The notes under the pieces are model-generated. The model searched no databases and was not told where the DNA came from. It saw only the letters and a list, made by a program, of their open reading frames with translations. This document shows, piece by piece, positions 35,622-44,122 of a stretch of 59,051 bases of DNA. Where the stretch lies: contig CAZZZH010000002.1 in NCBI GenBank assembly GCA_964658445.1, positions 1 through 59,051 of the forward strand. Direction: 5' to 3'. Numbering within the stretch: the stretch's first letter is position 1; the number at the start of each line of letters is the position of its first letter. The stretch comes from Ilyomonas sp964658445. GTDB lineage: Bacteria > Bacteroidota > Bacteroidia > Chitinophagales > Chitinophagaceae. Made by a program: the position numbers and the translations under genes.

Positions 35622-36110
35622 ATGAAAGCAAGAATACTGTTGATCTTATGTTGTGCCATGTATGGTTCTTCGTATGCGCAAAATGGAGGCAGTTCGCTCT
35701 CTATAACCAATGCCAGCCATACTACAACTGTGTTAAGCGCAGGCGATATAAAGAACCTTCCGCATAGTACACTACAGGTATCGGCACATGATGGAAAACA
35801 GCATACTTATACAGGTGTTGCTTTATCTGTTTTACTGCAAAAAGCCGGTGTGCAGCTGGGCGATTCAGCTAAGAGGAAAACAGTAAGCAGCTACGTGCTG
35901 ATAACGGCAGCCGATGGCTATACTGCGTTGTATGCACTGGCGGAAGTAGACAGTGTTTTATCCGACAAAAAAATTATACTGGCAGATGCTGATAACGGGC
36001 AACCATTGCCCGCCAAGGCTTTGCCTTACCAGATAATAGCCACGAACGAAAAGATACATGCGCGCATGATACGGCAAGTAGTAAGTATAGAAGTAAAGAA
36101 AGCGCCATAA
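35622..36110 (+). CDS. Secreted single-domain sulfite-oxidase-fold (molybdopterin-binding-like) protein
   Basis: 162 residues with a signal peptide (ending SSYAQ). The mature part (LPHSTLQVSAHDGKQHTYTGVALSVLLQKAGV, VLITAADGYTALYALAEVD, LPYQIIATNEKIHARMIRQVVSIEV) matches the oxidoreductase molybdopterin-binding (SUOX) domain reduced to about 140 residues. The conserved Cys that ligates molybdenum in true sulfite oxidases is not seen, so it is probably a non-enzymatic relative or a binding protein. Monocistronic. Confidence 0.65.
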   Translation: MKARILLILCCAMYGSSYAQNGGSSLSITNASHTTTVLSAGDIKNLPHSTLQVSAHDGKQHTYTGVALSVLLQKAGVQLGDSAKRKTVSSYVLITAADGYTALYALAEVDSVLSDKKIILADADNGQPLPAKALPYQIIATNEKIHARMIRQVVSIEVKKAP

Positions 36111-36125
36111 TTGCTTTGTGCAAGC

Positions 36126-36512
36126 TTATTTATCCTTATTCAGAAAGGGCTTTAAACCTTCTTCCAACGCCTTTACTTCTTTGTAGGAAGCAGCAGAATT
36201 CTCTGTTTTGTTCAACTTTATTTGCAGCTTGCCAGGTTTGTTTTTTACATACATCTTCGTGCCATCGTCAAGCGTTAGCAATGCATCAATAGTAGTGTTA
36301 CTAAACGAAAAATTATTTTTATCACCAATGGTTTCGTTTAGATAGGTCTCCACTTTCCCGGTATTTTCTTCAGGATATTCTGCTAATAATTTATAATCCT
36401 GTTCGTCTTCGCTCACGGTTAAATTGGTTTGATTCGTATTAAACCGCGCACAGGAAAAACAAGAACCCACCAACAAAAGAAAACACACAAAAGATAGTAC
36501 GGATAATTTCAT
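36126..36512 (-). CDS. Hypothetical lipoprotein
   Basis: 128 residues, starting MKLSVLSFVCFLLLVGSCFSC, with a type II signal (VGSC or CFSC as lipobox). The mature part is polar and charged, with a predicted mixed fold (YKLLAEYPEENTGKVETYLNETIGDKNN, then KMYVKNKPGKLQIKLNKTENS). It is unrecognised. It is convergent with the SUOX-fold gene, with 15 bases between stops. The start was placed at the signal peptide; an upstream ATG at 36548 adds an unsupported stretch. Confidence 0.65.
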   Translation of the reverse strand: MKLSVLSFVCFLLLVGSCFSCARFNTNQTNLTVSEDEQDYKLLAEYPEENTGKVETYLNETIGDKNNFSFSNTTIDALLTLDDGTKMYVKNKPGKLQIKLNKTENSAASYKEVKALEEGLKPFLNKDK

Positions 36513-36773
36513 GGCAATATGATTAATGAATAAAATAATACATAACAAGCGGAGCCGGAATAACGAGTTGTTGTTACCCCGGAATAGCCTAGTATGCTGG
36601 TATAAAGATCTTAGATTATTGTTGGTAGTATGAAGGTGAGTTATGAAAAGACAAGGATGTAAAAATTGGTACCAACGGAAATAAGAGCAACATAAATGGA
36701 TTGAAAAGAATGACTTTCATCTTCGCTGAAAAAGAAAGTACGCGAAAGCGAAATCAGGATTAGGATTAAGCAC

Positions 36774-37166
36774 TTATTCTTTTGTGAACGTGAACCCAAA
36801 GCCTTGCGTAAAGCTCGGCACCGGCAAAGCCTCGTTGCTGGTAAGCGTATAAACATACTTGCCCGCTGCTAAGTAAGGAGGCAAAGGGGTACCGCAAAAG
36901 CCAATGCTAAGAAGTATTAAACTATCCTGATTGTGAAACTGAAGAGCCGGCGCATATATCAGGCTATCAAAGCTGTGGTAAGCAGAAGACTGACCGGGTA
37001 ACAAAGAGCCATAACTTTGGTTGCCCAGCAGGGCATTGGACACTGTTGCAGAAGTATTATTAACGATCCGTATCTGCACCGTATGCGGGCTTTGTATATC
37101 CTCTTTATGGCAGGCCATTATACTCATACTTATCAGAAAGCCCAGAAGTAAAGCTTGTATTTTCAT
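36774..37166 (-). CDS. Hypothetical lipoprotein (DUF4397-like appearance)
   Basis: 130 residues, starting MKIQALLLGFLISMSIMAC with a lipobox at IMAC. The mature region has alternating beta-strand character (VQIRIVNNTSATVSNALLGNQSYGSLLPGQSSAYHSF, then AAGKYVYTLTSNE). This loosely recalls small surface beta-sandwich lipoproteins; no confident family. Alone on the minus strand, with about 260 bases of AT-rich intergenic sequence after it. Confidence 0.6.
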   Translation of the reverse strand: MKIQALLLGFLISMSIMACHKEDIQSPHTVQIRIVNNTSATVSNALLGNQSYGSLLPGQSSAYHSFDSLIYAPALQFHNQDSLILLSIGFCGTPLPPYLAAGKYVYTLTSNEALPVPSFTQGFGFTFTKE

Positions 37167-37261
37167 AGACGTTTTTATTTGCTGATTCTTTTTTTTGCAA
37201 AAACGTTGCGCGAAAGTTCATTCTCTTTTTGTGAAGGATATTACATGCGTATTACTACCGT

Positions 37262-37768
37262 TCATGGCTTTGCTTTTTTAATAAGCCCGCCTGCGGTGGT
37301 TTCATTAAAATAAAACGCTGCCGATACACCAAAGAAAGTAGCATCACTGGCAGAGTAGCGACCGCTATAAAAATATTGCCCGAAAAAAACATTGAAGTGA
37401 AGCTTGGTGTTGAAGGCATATTCAATACCGTTGGTAAGCTCGGTTACCAGGTTTTCTTTTGCATTAAAAATAACGCCGATGCCGGCAGTAAATGTGTTGG
37501 TAAACCTGCCCTGCTGAAATACATTTAGGTTAGGGCGAAGCTCTATGTAAGTGCTGGTATCTCTTGCATCGCCATGGCTAAAATTGGTTCGGCCTAAATC
37601 GACACCCAGACTAAATACATCCCACTGCTGACCCAACTCAAAAGCAATATTTCCTTTTTGTGCAATGGTTCCGGCCGTATTGGTAAGGCTTGGCGCCAGC
37701 GAGATATAGGTTTGTGAAAACGAGGAATAACTGATTGCTGTTAATACAAGACATAGAAAAATTTTCAT
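37262..37768 (-). CDS. Small outer-membrane beta-barrel-like protein
   Basis: 168 residues with a signal peptide (ending SSFSQ). The mature sequence has eight or so amphipathic strands with aromatic girdle residues (ISLAPSLTN, FSLGVDLGRTNFS, IELRPNLNVFQQ, FTAGIGVIFNAKENLV, LHFNVFFGQYFYSG, FFGVSAAFYFN), consistent with a small outer-membrane barrel. Function unknown. The C-terminus (KKAKP) is atypical in not ending on an aromatic residue. Confidence 0.6.
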   Translation of the reverse strand: MKIFLCLVLTAISYSSFSQTYISLAPSLTNTAGTIAQKGNIAFELGQQWDVFSLGVDLGRTNFSHGDARDTSTYIELRPNLNVFQQGRFTNTFTAGIGVIFNAKENLVTELTNGIEYAFNTKLHFNVFFGQYFYSGRYSASDATFFGVSAAFYFNETTAGGLIKKAKP

Positions 37769-37924
37769 CAGTTTTTTTTGTTTTGGAAAACTAAATGAAA
37801 AAGAGCAATGATAAACAAATGGATTAACAGCGATGAATTTCTACATTAACAACATCATGTATTGCCGGCAAACAGGAAGGCAAAGTTTTTGAATATCGTG
37901 ACTTGTTAAAAAGAAAAAGAGACT

Positions 37925-38341
37925 ATGAAAGAGCAAGAAGCGCAAAAAGACATTGTTGACAATTATCTACAAAATATTGATGGTCTGTTGGCATTATTCA
38001 TTAAGAAAAAGGAAGATCGTGAATGGGCACATGAAGAAATTGTGTATGGCGGACCACGCCATAAGCAAGTGTTATCATCATTGCTATTATCAAAAGCTTT
38101 TGATTTGATTACACAAACAGAACAAAGAACGGGTGAAACTTTTACACCCGTAAAAAACACACCTGTTTTTAACCATAAATACGAAGAGGAATACACAATG
38201 CCGGTTGACGCTATATTATCTGAAGATAATGATGACAGAGAAGCCATTGCAGAGATGATTTCGAAAGCGCCTGACCATGAATCGCTGGTTTATTTAATGG
38301 TATTACAAGCAATGGATTGGGCTTTGCAAAAGTCTCAATAG
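37925..38341 (+). CDS. Hypothetical soluble protein
   Basis: 138 residues, acidic and helical, no signal peptide. IVDNYLQNIDGLLALFIKKKEDREWAHEEIVYGGPRHKQVL and PDHESLVYLMVLQAMDWAL show amphipathic helices. Family not recognised. It is preceded by an AAAAGAAAAAGAG ribosome-binding-like stretch and stands alone. Confidence 0.6.
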   Translation: MKEQEAQKDIVDNYLQNIDGLLALFIKKKEDREWAHEEIVYGGPRHKQVLSSLLLSKAFDLITQTEQRTGETFTPVKNTPVFNHKYEEEYTMPVDAILSEDNDDREAIAEMISKAPDHESLVYLMVLQAMDWALQKSQ

Positions 38342-38474
38342 ATTAAACTTAATTGGCATCAAAATCAAATAGATAAAAGATAGAACTTACTATCTCTAAT
38401 CGGTTTCACTTTGCCCTCTGTGATTCAGATATTATAGGATACACATCGGTTTGTTGAAGTAGAAAGAATAACCT

Positions 38475-39227
38475 TTACTTGTACACTACAACCAATTTCG
38501 GGCGGCGGGTAGAATCGCTGTAATCCGATGATGAGAACATCATGTTTTTATACTCATTCTCGCGCGACATCCGGAACATAAATCCAAAGTTTTTGGAAGG
38601 TTGCGCTACCATTTTATTCACCAGAAGTGTTACGTCTACGTTTGCATCGTAGTTCCACTGCGAAGTAGAAGTAGGTATCACTACTCGGTCATCTAATGTA
38701 GCCGTTGGCTGATGGTTCCAGGTAGCCGTTGATTCGCTCCAGTCCTGTGTTATACGCTCTACTGTCATGCTATTATCTGCCGTATAGGGCGTGCCCGGAT
38801 AAACAGAGTTTCCAGAAGTAAGCCTGGCACTCGAAGGCACGCCATACATATATAAACGTGCAGAAATAACAAGCGAAGAAGCTGGTAAAGAAGATAAACC
38901 CGCAAACTTAATAAGCGAGCGTCCTCTAATAGGAGCACCCCGGTTGGTCCATGCATAAGCGGCGGTTATATTTACTGTATCCCAGTTTGTGTTGGGTAAA
39001 ACATCATCGTCCTGCTGCCAGGTAAGCCATGTGTCAATTCCCTCTTCGGGGCCAGGTTGTAAAGTGAGTGTTTTTACGCCTTTACTTGTTGCATCTGATA
39101 TACTTTGTTTTACTATATCGGTATTTGTATTTGAACTTGCCGCGTTGTTCTCCTTACTACAGCCTAGAATAAAAAAAGCACCCACCGTGAAGAAAATCAA
39201 AAGTGTGTTGTGTAGATATGATTTCAT
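38475..39227 (-). CDS. DNRLRE-domain lipoprotein
   Basis: A 250-residue lipoprotein; the signal ends FFILGC. The body fits the DNRLRE beta-sandwich found in extracellular Bacteroidota proteins: LTLQPGPEEGIDTWLTWQ, RSLIKFAGLSSLPASSLVISARLYMYG, MTVERITQDWSESTATWNHQP, VDVTLLVNKMVAQPSKNFGFMFRMSRENEYKNMMFSSSDYSD and PKLVVVYK. It is usually a carbohydrate- or surface-binding module; here it is the only domain, displayed on the surface by a lipid anchor. Confidence 0.8.
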   Translation of the reverse strand: MKSYLHNTLLIFFTVGAFFILGCSKENNAASSNTNTDIVKQSISDATSKGVKTLTLQPGPEEGIDTWLTWQQDDDVLPNTNWDTVNITAAYAWTNRGAPIRGRSLIKFAGLSSLPASSLVISARLYMYGVPSSARLTSGNSVYPGTPYTADNSMTVERITQDWSESTATWNHQPTATLDDRVVIPTSTSQWNYDANVDVTLLVNKMVAQPSKNFGFMFRMSRENEYKNMMFSSSDYSDSTRRPKLVVVYK

Positions 39228-39514
39228 AAGAATGTTGATAGGCTAAAGGTAAAGAAATGTTAACCCGCATTATTTATTATTTCCCTTGCGCCACTGATTT
39301 TTTTAAATAGTGTAGTTATTTACTATGCCAATGTTTTCCCAGAATAACACTTGATTTTCAAATGTGTAGATTATGCATTTTCTAAAGTATTTTCTCTATT
39401 ATTATTTTCTAAATTTATAAGCTTTAGTCTTATATATTTTATGTAATAAACAACGCTTTTCGGTATAGATTTTTATGACCTGTAGAAATAATAATAACTT
39501 ATAAAAGTACACCG

Positions 39515-40039
39515 ATGAAAGGAAAAGTGATGCCATTAGCAGCCATTGTAGCTGCTGTAACGTTTATTGCCGCCTGCAACAACAACAATGACGACAACAA
39601 TGCAGTAAACACAACAGACAAGGATTATGTATTGAAGGCAGCCCTAAGCAACACGGCTGAAATTTCAGCCGCAAACATTGCTTTGTCAAAATCAACCGAC
39701 GATTCTGTAAGAATGTTTGCCCAAATGATGGTTACAGATCATGGAAAAGCACAGGATAGTTTAAAGCAGGTAGCCAGTCAGCTGGGGTTGTATGCGCCCG
39801 ATTCTGTTGATGCTGCTCATGCGCAGGAAGCAGCTATGTTGCAGGCAATGCCGGCAGGTAGAGCGTTCGATTCAGCTTATACTCATGGACAGGTAACCGA
39901 CCACCAGGTAACGCTTGCCTTGTTTCAAAACGAAGCGAGTGCTGGTAACAATGGTACGGTAAAAGGATACGAAGCACAGTATGTCGATGTTATTCAGATG
40001 CATCTCACCATGTCAACTTCAATGGCGGCAAAGTATTAG
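39515..40039 (+). CDS. DUF4142-family lipoprotein
   Basis: 174 residues with the lipobox FIAAC. The mature part is a four-helix, ferritin-like DUF4142 domain: DKDYVLKAALSNTAEISAANIALSKSTDDSVRMFAQMMVTDHGKAQDSL and a second helix pair with YTHGQVTDHQVTLALFQNEA. Members lie in the cell envelope and are often stress-associated. Metal binding is suggested by the fold but not shown here. The upstream 287 bases are AT-rich with no recognised site. Confidence 0.8.
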   Translation: MKGKVMPLAAIVAAVTFIAACNNNNDDNNAVNTTDKDYVLKAALSNTAEISAANIALSKSTDDSVRMFAQMMVTDHGKAQDSLKQVASQLGLYAPDSVDAAHAQEAAMLQAMPAGRAFDSAYTHGQVTDHQVTLALFQNEASAGNNGTVKGYEAQYVDVIQMHLTMSTSMAAKY

Positions 40040-40080
40040 TTTGCAAAGCGATTGTGAAGTCGATACGTTTCTCAAAAACA

Positions 40081-40113
40081 AAAAGCGCGGTTACATTAGT
40101 AATCGCGCTTTTG
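40081..40113. terminator. Terminator between DUF4142 gene and ffh
   Basis: A 13-bp stem (AAAAGCGCGGTTA with TAATCGCGCTTTT, one G-T pair), with T/A flanks, serving both convergent genes. Confidence 0.75.
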
Positions 40114-40134
40114 TTTACACACAATTGTATGTCT

Positions 40135-41469
40135 TTATCTTTTAAAGCCGCCCGGCATCTTCGGCATACCCATCCCCATCGGCATTTTATTCATCATCTT
40201 CATCATCTCGCGCATCTGGTCAAACTGTTTCATAAACGCATTTACATCGCTTATCTCTTTGCCGCAGCCTTTGGCAATACGGCTTTTGCGGCTTGGGTTA
40301 ATAAGATCGGGGTTGGCGCGCTCTTGTGGCGTCATGGAGTGGATGATGGCTTCTACATCTTTAAACGCATCATCGCTGATGTCAATGTCTTTAATGGCTT
40401 TGCCCACGCCAGGTATCATACCCATCAGGTCTTTCAGGTTACCCATCTTCTTTATCTGCTGAAGCTGGTCTAGGAAATCCTGTATGTCGAACTGGTTACG
40501 GCGAATTTTTTTCTCTAGCTTTTTAGCCTGCTCTTCATCAAATTGTTCCTGCGCTTTTTCTACCAAACTTACAATGTCGCCCATGCCCAGAATACGTTGC
40601 GCCATACGTTCCGGGTAAAACACATCGAGCGTCTCCATCTTTTCTCCGCTGCTTACAAATTTGATGGGTTTATTTACTGTGTACTTAATAGAAAGCGCCG
40701 CACCACCGCGGGTATCACCGTCTAGTTTGGTAAGCACAACACCGCTAAAATTCAAACGGTCGTTGAAGGCTTTAGCGGTGTTTACAGCATCTTGTCCCGT
40801 CATGCTATCCACTACAAACAGTATCTCTGTTGGGTTTACGGCAGCTTTGATATTGGCTACTTCTGTCATCATCGCTTCGTCTATGGCTAAGCGACCGGCG
40901 GTATCGATAATGACAACATTTTTATTCTTTGATTTGGCTTCCGCAATGGCATTTTGAGCAATAGAAACCGGGTTTAAATTATCCCGCTCAGAATAAATTT
41001 CCACACCAATTTGTCCCGCCAATACAGTAAGCTGATCTATCGCAGCAGGACGGTAAACGTCAGCCGCAACCAGCAGCGGTGATTTGCCTTTTTTGGTCTT
41101 TAAATAATTTGCCAGTTTGCCGCTGAATGTGGTTTTACCACTACCCTGCAACCCCGCAATAAGAATAACCGCCGGTGTGCCATTGGCATTGAAAGCGGCT
41201 TCTGTACCACCCATCAAATCGGCAAGTTCATCTTTTACAATCTTCACCATTTGCTGGCCGGGGCTTACGGCGTTTAGCACCTTTTCGCCTATCGCTTTGT
41301 CTTTTACCCGGTCGGTAAAGTCTTTGGCTATCTTATAGTTCACATCGGCATCAATCAGCGCGCGGCGAATGTCTTTAAGTGTATTGGCAATATTAAGGTC
41401 GGAGATGCGGGCTTCACCTTTCAGGTTTTTAAACGCGCCTTCCAGCCGTTCGGTCAAATTATTAAACAT
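40135..41469 (-). CDS. ffh: Signal recognition particle protein Ffh
   Basis: A 444-residue SRP54 GTPase. N domain (MFNNLTERLEGAFKNLKGEA), G domain with GLQGSGKTTFSGKLA (P-loop), DVYRPAAIDQL, IDTAGRLAIDEAMM, TKLDGDTRGGAAL, and a methionine-rich M domain ending MKMMNKMPMGMGMPKMPGGFKR, which binds signal peptides and 4.5S RNA. It delivers nascent membrane proteins to FtsY. The start at 41469 gives the family-typical N-terminus; an upstream in-frame extension to 41568 crosses the preceding terminator and is not real. Confidence 0.96.
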   Translation of the reverse strand: MFNNLTERLEGAFKNLKGEARISDLNIANTLKDIRRALIDADVNYKIAKDFTDRVKDKAIGEKVLNAVSPGQQMVKIVKDELADLMGGTEAAFNANGTPAVILIAGLQGSGKTTFSGKLANYLKTKKGKSPLLVAADVYRPAAIDQLTVLAGQIGVEIYSERDNLNPVSIAQNAIAEAKSKNKNVVIIDTAGRLAIDEAMMTEVANIKAAVNPTEILFVVDSMTGQDAVNTAKAFNDRLNFSGVVLTKLDGDTRGGAALSIKYTVNKPIKFVSSGEKMETLDVFYPERMAQRILGMGDIVSLVEKAQEQFDEEQAKKLEKKIRRNQFDIQDFLDQLQQIKKMGNLKDLMGMIPGVGKAIKDIDISDDAFKDVEAIIHSMTPQERANPDLINPSRKSRIAKGCGKEISDVNAFMKQFDQMREMMKMMNKMPMGMGMPKMPGGFKR

Positions 41470-41548
41470 TATCGGTAGATTTCTTTGAATAAAATTAACG
41501 GGCAACAAAGATAAGCGGGCAAAAGACTTTACGCCGTTGCTAAAAACA

Positions 41549-41580
41549 AAAAAAGTGAGCATACCCAATGCTCACTTTTT
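41549..41580 (-). terminator. Terminator after the short sorting-domain gene
   Basis: A 14-bp stem AAAAAAGTGAGCAT / ATGCTCACTTTTTT-like around a 5-base loop, 21 bases after the stop at 41601 on the minus strand. Confidence 0.75.
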
Positions 41581-41600
41581 ACCCAATCCTCACAGTCATC

Positions 41601-42008
41601 CTACTTCGTTACTACCAATGGCTGGGTATATATTGCTCTGTCTTTGGTCACAATTTTTACCATATACATGCCAGTCGAAAAATTACCGACATTCAAAGTA
41701 TTGTTTCCTGGCGCCACGGTAGTGTGCAACACTACTTTTCCCGTATTATCATACACCATTACCTCGCCCCGGTCCTCTTCTTTTATACTGTTGATGTAAA
41801 GCGTAGCCTGGCTACGTGCCGGGTTAGGAAAGATTTTCACTTCTGATGTGCTACTGCCACGCTGATAATTTTCAGGCATGTACGTGTAGCGGTTCATCAC
41901 GGTATTGTTTTGCGGGTTAATGGTATCCTGCTGCGCGCTGGCTTCGTTGGCGGTCGCTCCTAGTATCGCTGATAAAAGGAAAGCGGTAAGTAAATTTCTG
42001 TACCTCAT
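41601..42008 (-). CDS. Short secreted protein with type IX sorting domain
   Basis: 135 residues: signal peptide (ending NEASAQ), a linker of about 35 residues with no domain, then a T9SS type A C-terminal sorting domain (VKIFPNPARSQATLYINS, EVMVYDNTGKVVLHTTVAPGNNTLNVGNFSTGMYMVKIVTKD). There is almost no cargo between signal and sorting domain. Such minimal proteins may be adhesive surface peptides or remnants of a larger protein. Confidence 0.8.
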   Translation of the reverse strand: MRYRNLLTAFLLSAILGATANEASAQQDTINPQNNTVMNRYTYMPENYQRGSSTSEVKIFPNPARSQATLYINSIKEEDRGEVMVYDNTGKVVLHTTVAPGNNTLNVGNFSTGMYMVKIVTKDRAIYTQPLVVTK

Positions 42009-42166
42009 GGTCGTTCATTTTTATACCAACTATAAATTTCAATACCGTGCCAAACTCTGTAATGCAGGCGTGGTTTGTTTTCTACAATGGTTAGGCAATT
42101 ATGTTATGAAGCTTGTTTAACGTTATTTTGCGTCCTTTACTTTTACCATTAAATCTTCTTGGTGTT

Positions 42167-42583
42167 ATGATACAGCGTTCGCAAAGTTTATGGCTGCTGC
42201 TGGCTTCCATTTGTGCTTTCTTATCTATTGAGTTCCCGTTTTTTCATATAGGCAGCGTATTGCCCAACCAGATAGATGAGTTTACAGCAAAGAACAACCT
42301 GCTGCTGGTTGTGCTCACCTCTATCTTGGGCACATTATTATTGTTCGTTATTTTTTTGTATAAAAACCGCAAGTTGCAGCTAAGGCTGACCTGGCTGGCA
42401 TTTGCTATAAGCGCGCTGGTTATTTACTTATACTTTCAGTATGGTTATATCAACCAAACGGTCAAGCCAGGCATAGCGTTATCGTCTGTCTTTGTATTTT
42501 TAATACCAGTGTTTTGTGTGATGGCAATGTTAGGTATCAGGAGAGATATAAAGCTGATCAGGAGTCTGGACAGAATAAGATAA
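42167..42583 (+). CDS. DUF4293-family membrane protein
   Basis: 138 residues with four membrane segments, starting MIQRSQSLWLLLASICAFLSI, matching the Bacteroidota-specific DUF4293 family. Function unknown. The start at 42167 gives the conserved MIQR N-terminus. Confidence 0.8.
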   Translation: MIQRSQSLWLLLASICAFLSIEFPFFHIGSVLPNQIDEFTAKNNLLLVVLTSILGTLLLFVIFLYKNRKLQLRLTWLAFAISALVIYLYFQYGYINQTVKPGIALSSVFVFLIPVFCVMAMLGIRRDIKLIRSLDRIR

Positions 42584-42643
42584 AGAGAAGGAAAAGCAGC
42601 AAAAAAAAGATAATCGCAAATAAGAAGCAGTATTGTTCCGGCA

Positions 42644-43918
42644 TCAAATCCGCCACGCTATCACTTCATTCACCCATTCTTTTTTATAAGGCGCTGCAAT
42701 GCGAATGTAATTATCGGTATAGCCTTCCATCATACCATTCTTATCAGCTTCTTCAAACAATACATTGCGCACTTCACCTGAGTGTTGTTGGGTAAAATAC
42801 TGCATCTTTTGGTAAGATAAATTGCGAAGCATTTTGTTGCGCTGATGCCTCGTAGCAACAGGAACTACAGGTTGTATGTCCAGGGCTTTCGTGTTATCTC
42901 TTTCCGAATAAGTAAACACATGCAGATAGCTAACATCGAGCCGGTGAAGAAAGTCAAAAGTCTCTCTAAAATCAGCCTCGCTTTCGCCGGGAAAGCCAAC
43001 GATAACATCTACGCCAATAGCACAATGTGGCATCAGTTCTTTAATTGGGCTCACGCGTTCTTCATACAATTCACGGCGGTAGCGGCGGCGCATGGCACCC
43101 AATATTTTATTGCTTCCGCTTTGCAAGGGAATATGAAAATGTGGCATGAACCTGCGGCTGTTGGCCACAAAGCGAATGATGTCTTCCGTTAATAAATTGG
43201 GCTCGATAGATGAGATGCGATAACGCTCAATTCCATCCACTTCATCCAGCTTCTGCACCAGGTCGTGAAAGTTTTCTTCATGTTGCTTATTGCCGTCTGC
43301 GCCTTTACCAAAATCGCCAAGGTTCACACCGGTTAATACAATTTCTTTTACACCTTTATCAGCCAGCATTCTGGCATTGCTCATTACATTTTCGATACTG
43401 TCGCTGCGGCTTTTTCCACGCGCCATAGGTATGGTGCAGAACGAACAGTTATAATCGCAGCCATCCTGCACTTTTAAGAAAGTTCGGGTTCTGTCGGTTA
43501 ATGAATAAGTAGCATGAAAGCCGCTGATCTCTTCAATATCGCAGCTATTAATTTTGGCAGAATCGCCTTTGGTTAATTCCTGCAAATGCTGGCTGATGTT
43601 GAATTTTTCGGCAGCACCCAATACCAGGTCAACGCCTTCAATGGCGGCAATTTCTTTGGGCTTCAACTGCGCATAGCAGCCAGTGATTACCACTAAACTT
43701 TCGGGCGATTTCCGTTGAATACGGCGCACCAATTGGCGGCATTCTTTATCAGCATTATCGGTAACCGAGCAGGTATTGATAACATATACATCGGCTATGT
43801 CATCAAACATCTTTTTTTCAAAACCATCCGCTTCAAGCTGTCTTGATAGAGCCGATGTTTCCGAAAAATTAAGCTTGCAACCTAAGGTGTGAAAAGCTAC
43901 CGAACGCTTCGTCTGCAT
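42644..43918 (-). CDS. mtaB: tRNA (N6-threonylcarbamoyladenosine(37)-C2)-methylthiotransferase MtaB
   Basis: A 424-residue methylthiotransferase making ms2t6A37 in tRNA. The N-terminal UPF0004 domain has three cluster cysteines (HTLGCKLN, VINTCSVTDNA, ITGCYAQ). The radical SAM core has VQDGCDYNCSFCTIPMARG (C-x3-C-x2-C), and a C-terminal TRAM-like part follows (VRNVLFEEADKNGMMEGYTDNYIRIAAPY). The short spacing and TLGCKLN/ADKECRQ signature favour MtaB over MiaB or RimO. The start at 43918 was chosen at MQTKRSVAFHTLGCK; a longer form adds unsupported residues. Confidence 0.9.
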   Translation of the reverse strand: MQTKRSVAFHTLGCKLNFSETSALSRQLEADGFEKKMFDDIADVYVINTCSVTDNADKECRQLVRRIQRKSPESLVVITGCYAQLKPKEIAAIEGVDLVLGAAEKFNISQHLQELTKGDSAKINSCDIEEISGFHATYSLTDRTRTFLKVQDGCDYNCSFCTIPMARGKSRSDSIENVMSNARMLADKGVKEIVLTGVNLGDFGKGADGNKQHEENFHDLVQKLDEVDGIERYRISSIEPNLLTEDIIRFVANSRRFMPHFHIPLQSGSNKILGAMRRRYRRELYEERVSPIKELMPHCAIGVDVIVGFPGESEADFRETFDFLHRLDVSYLHVFTYSERDNTKALDIQPVVPVATRHQRNKMLRNLSYQKMQYFTQQHSGEVRNVLFEEADKNGMMEGYTDNYIRIAAPYKKEWVNEVIAWRI

Positions 43919-44122
43919 AGCCGGCAAAGATATAGCTCCGCAGGCGAAAGGATAATCGCAAAGGCTTGGCAATGAAATCAAGGTTTTGCAAAAAAAGCTT
44001 GCAGCAGATTTGATGAATCGAAAAAAACAGTTTATAAAAACCGTTTCATCGCATTATTTAAAAAAAGAATGCCCCAATCGTTACGAAATCATTAATTTTA
44101 GCGCATTAACCAAACATAAAAA

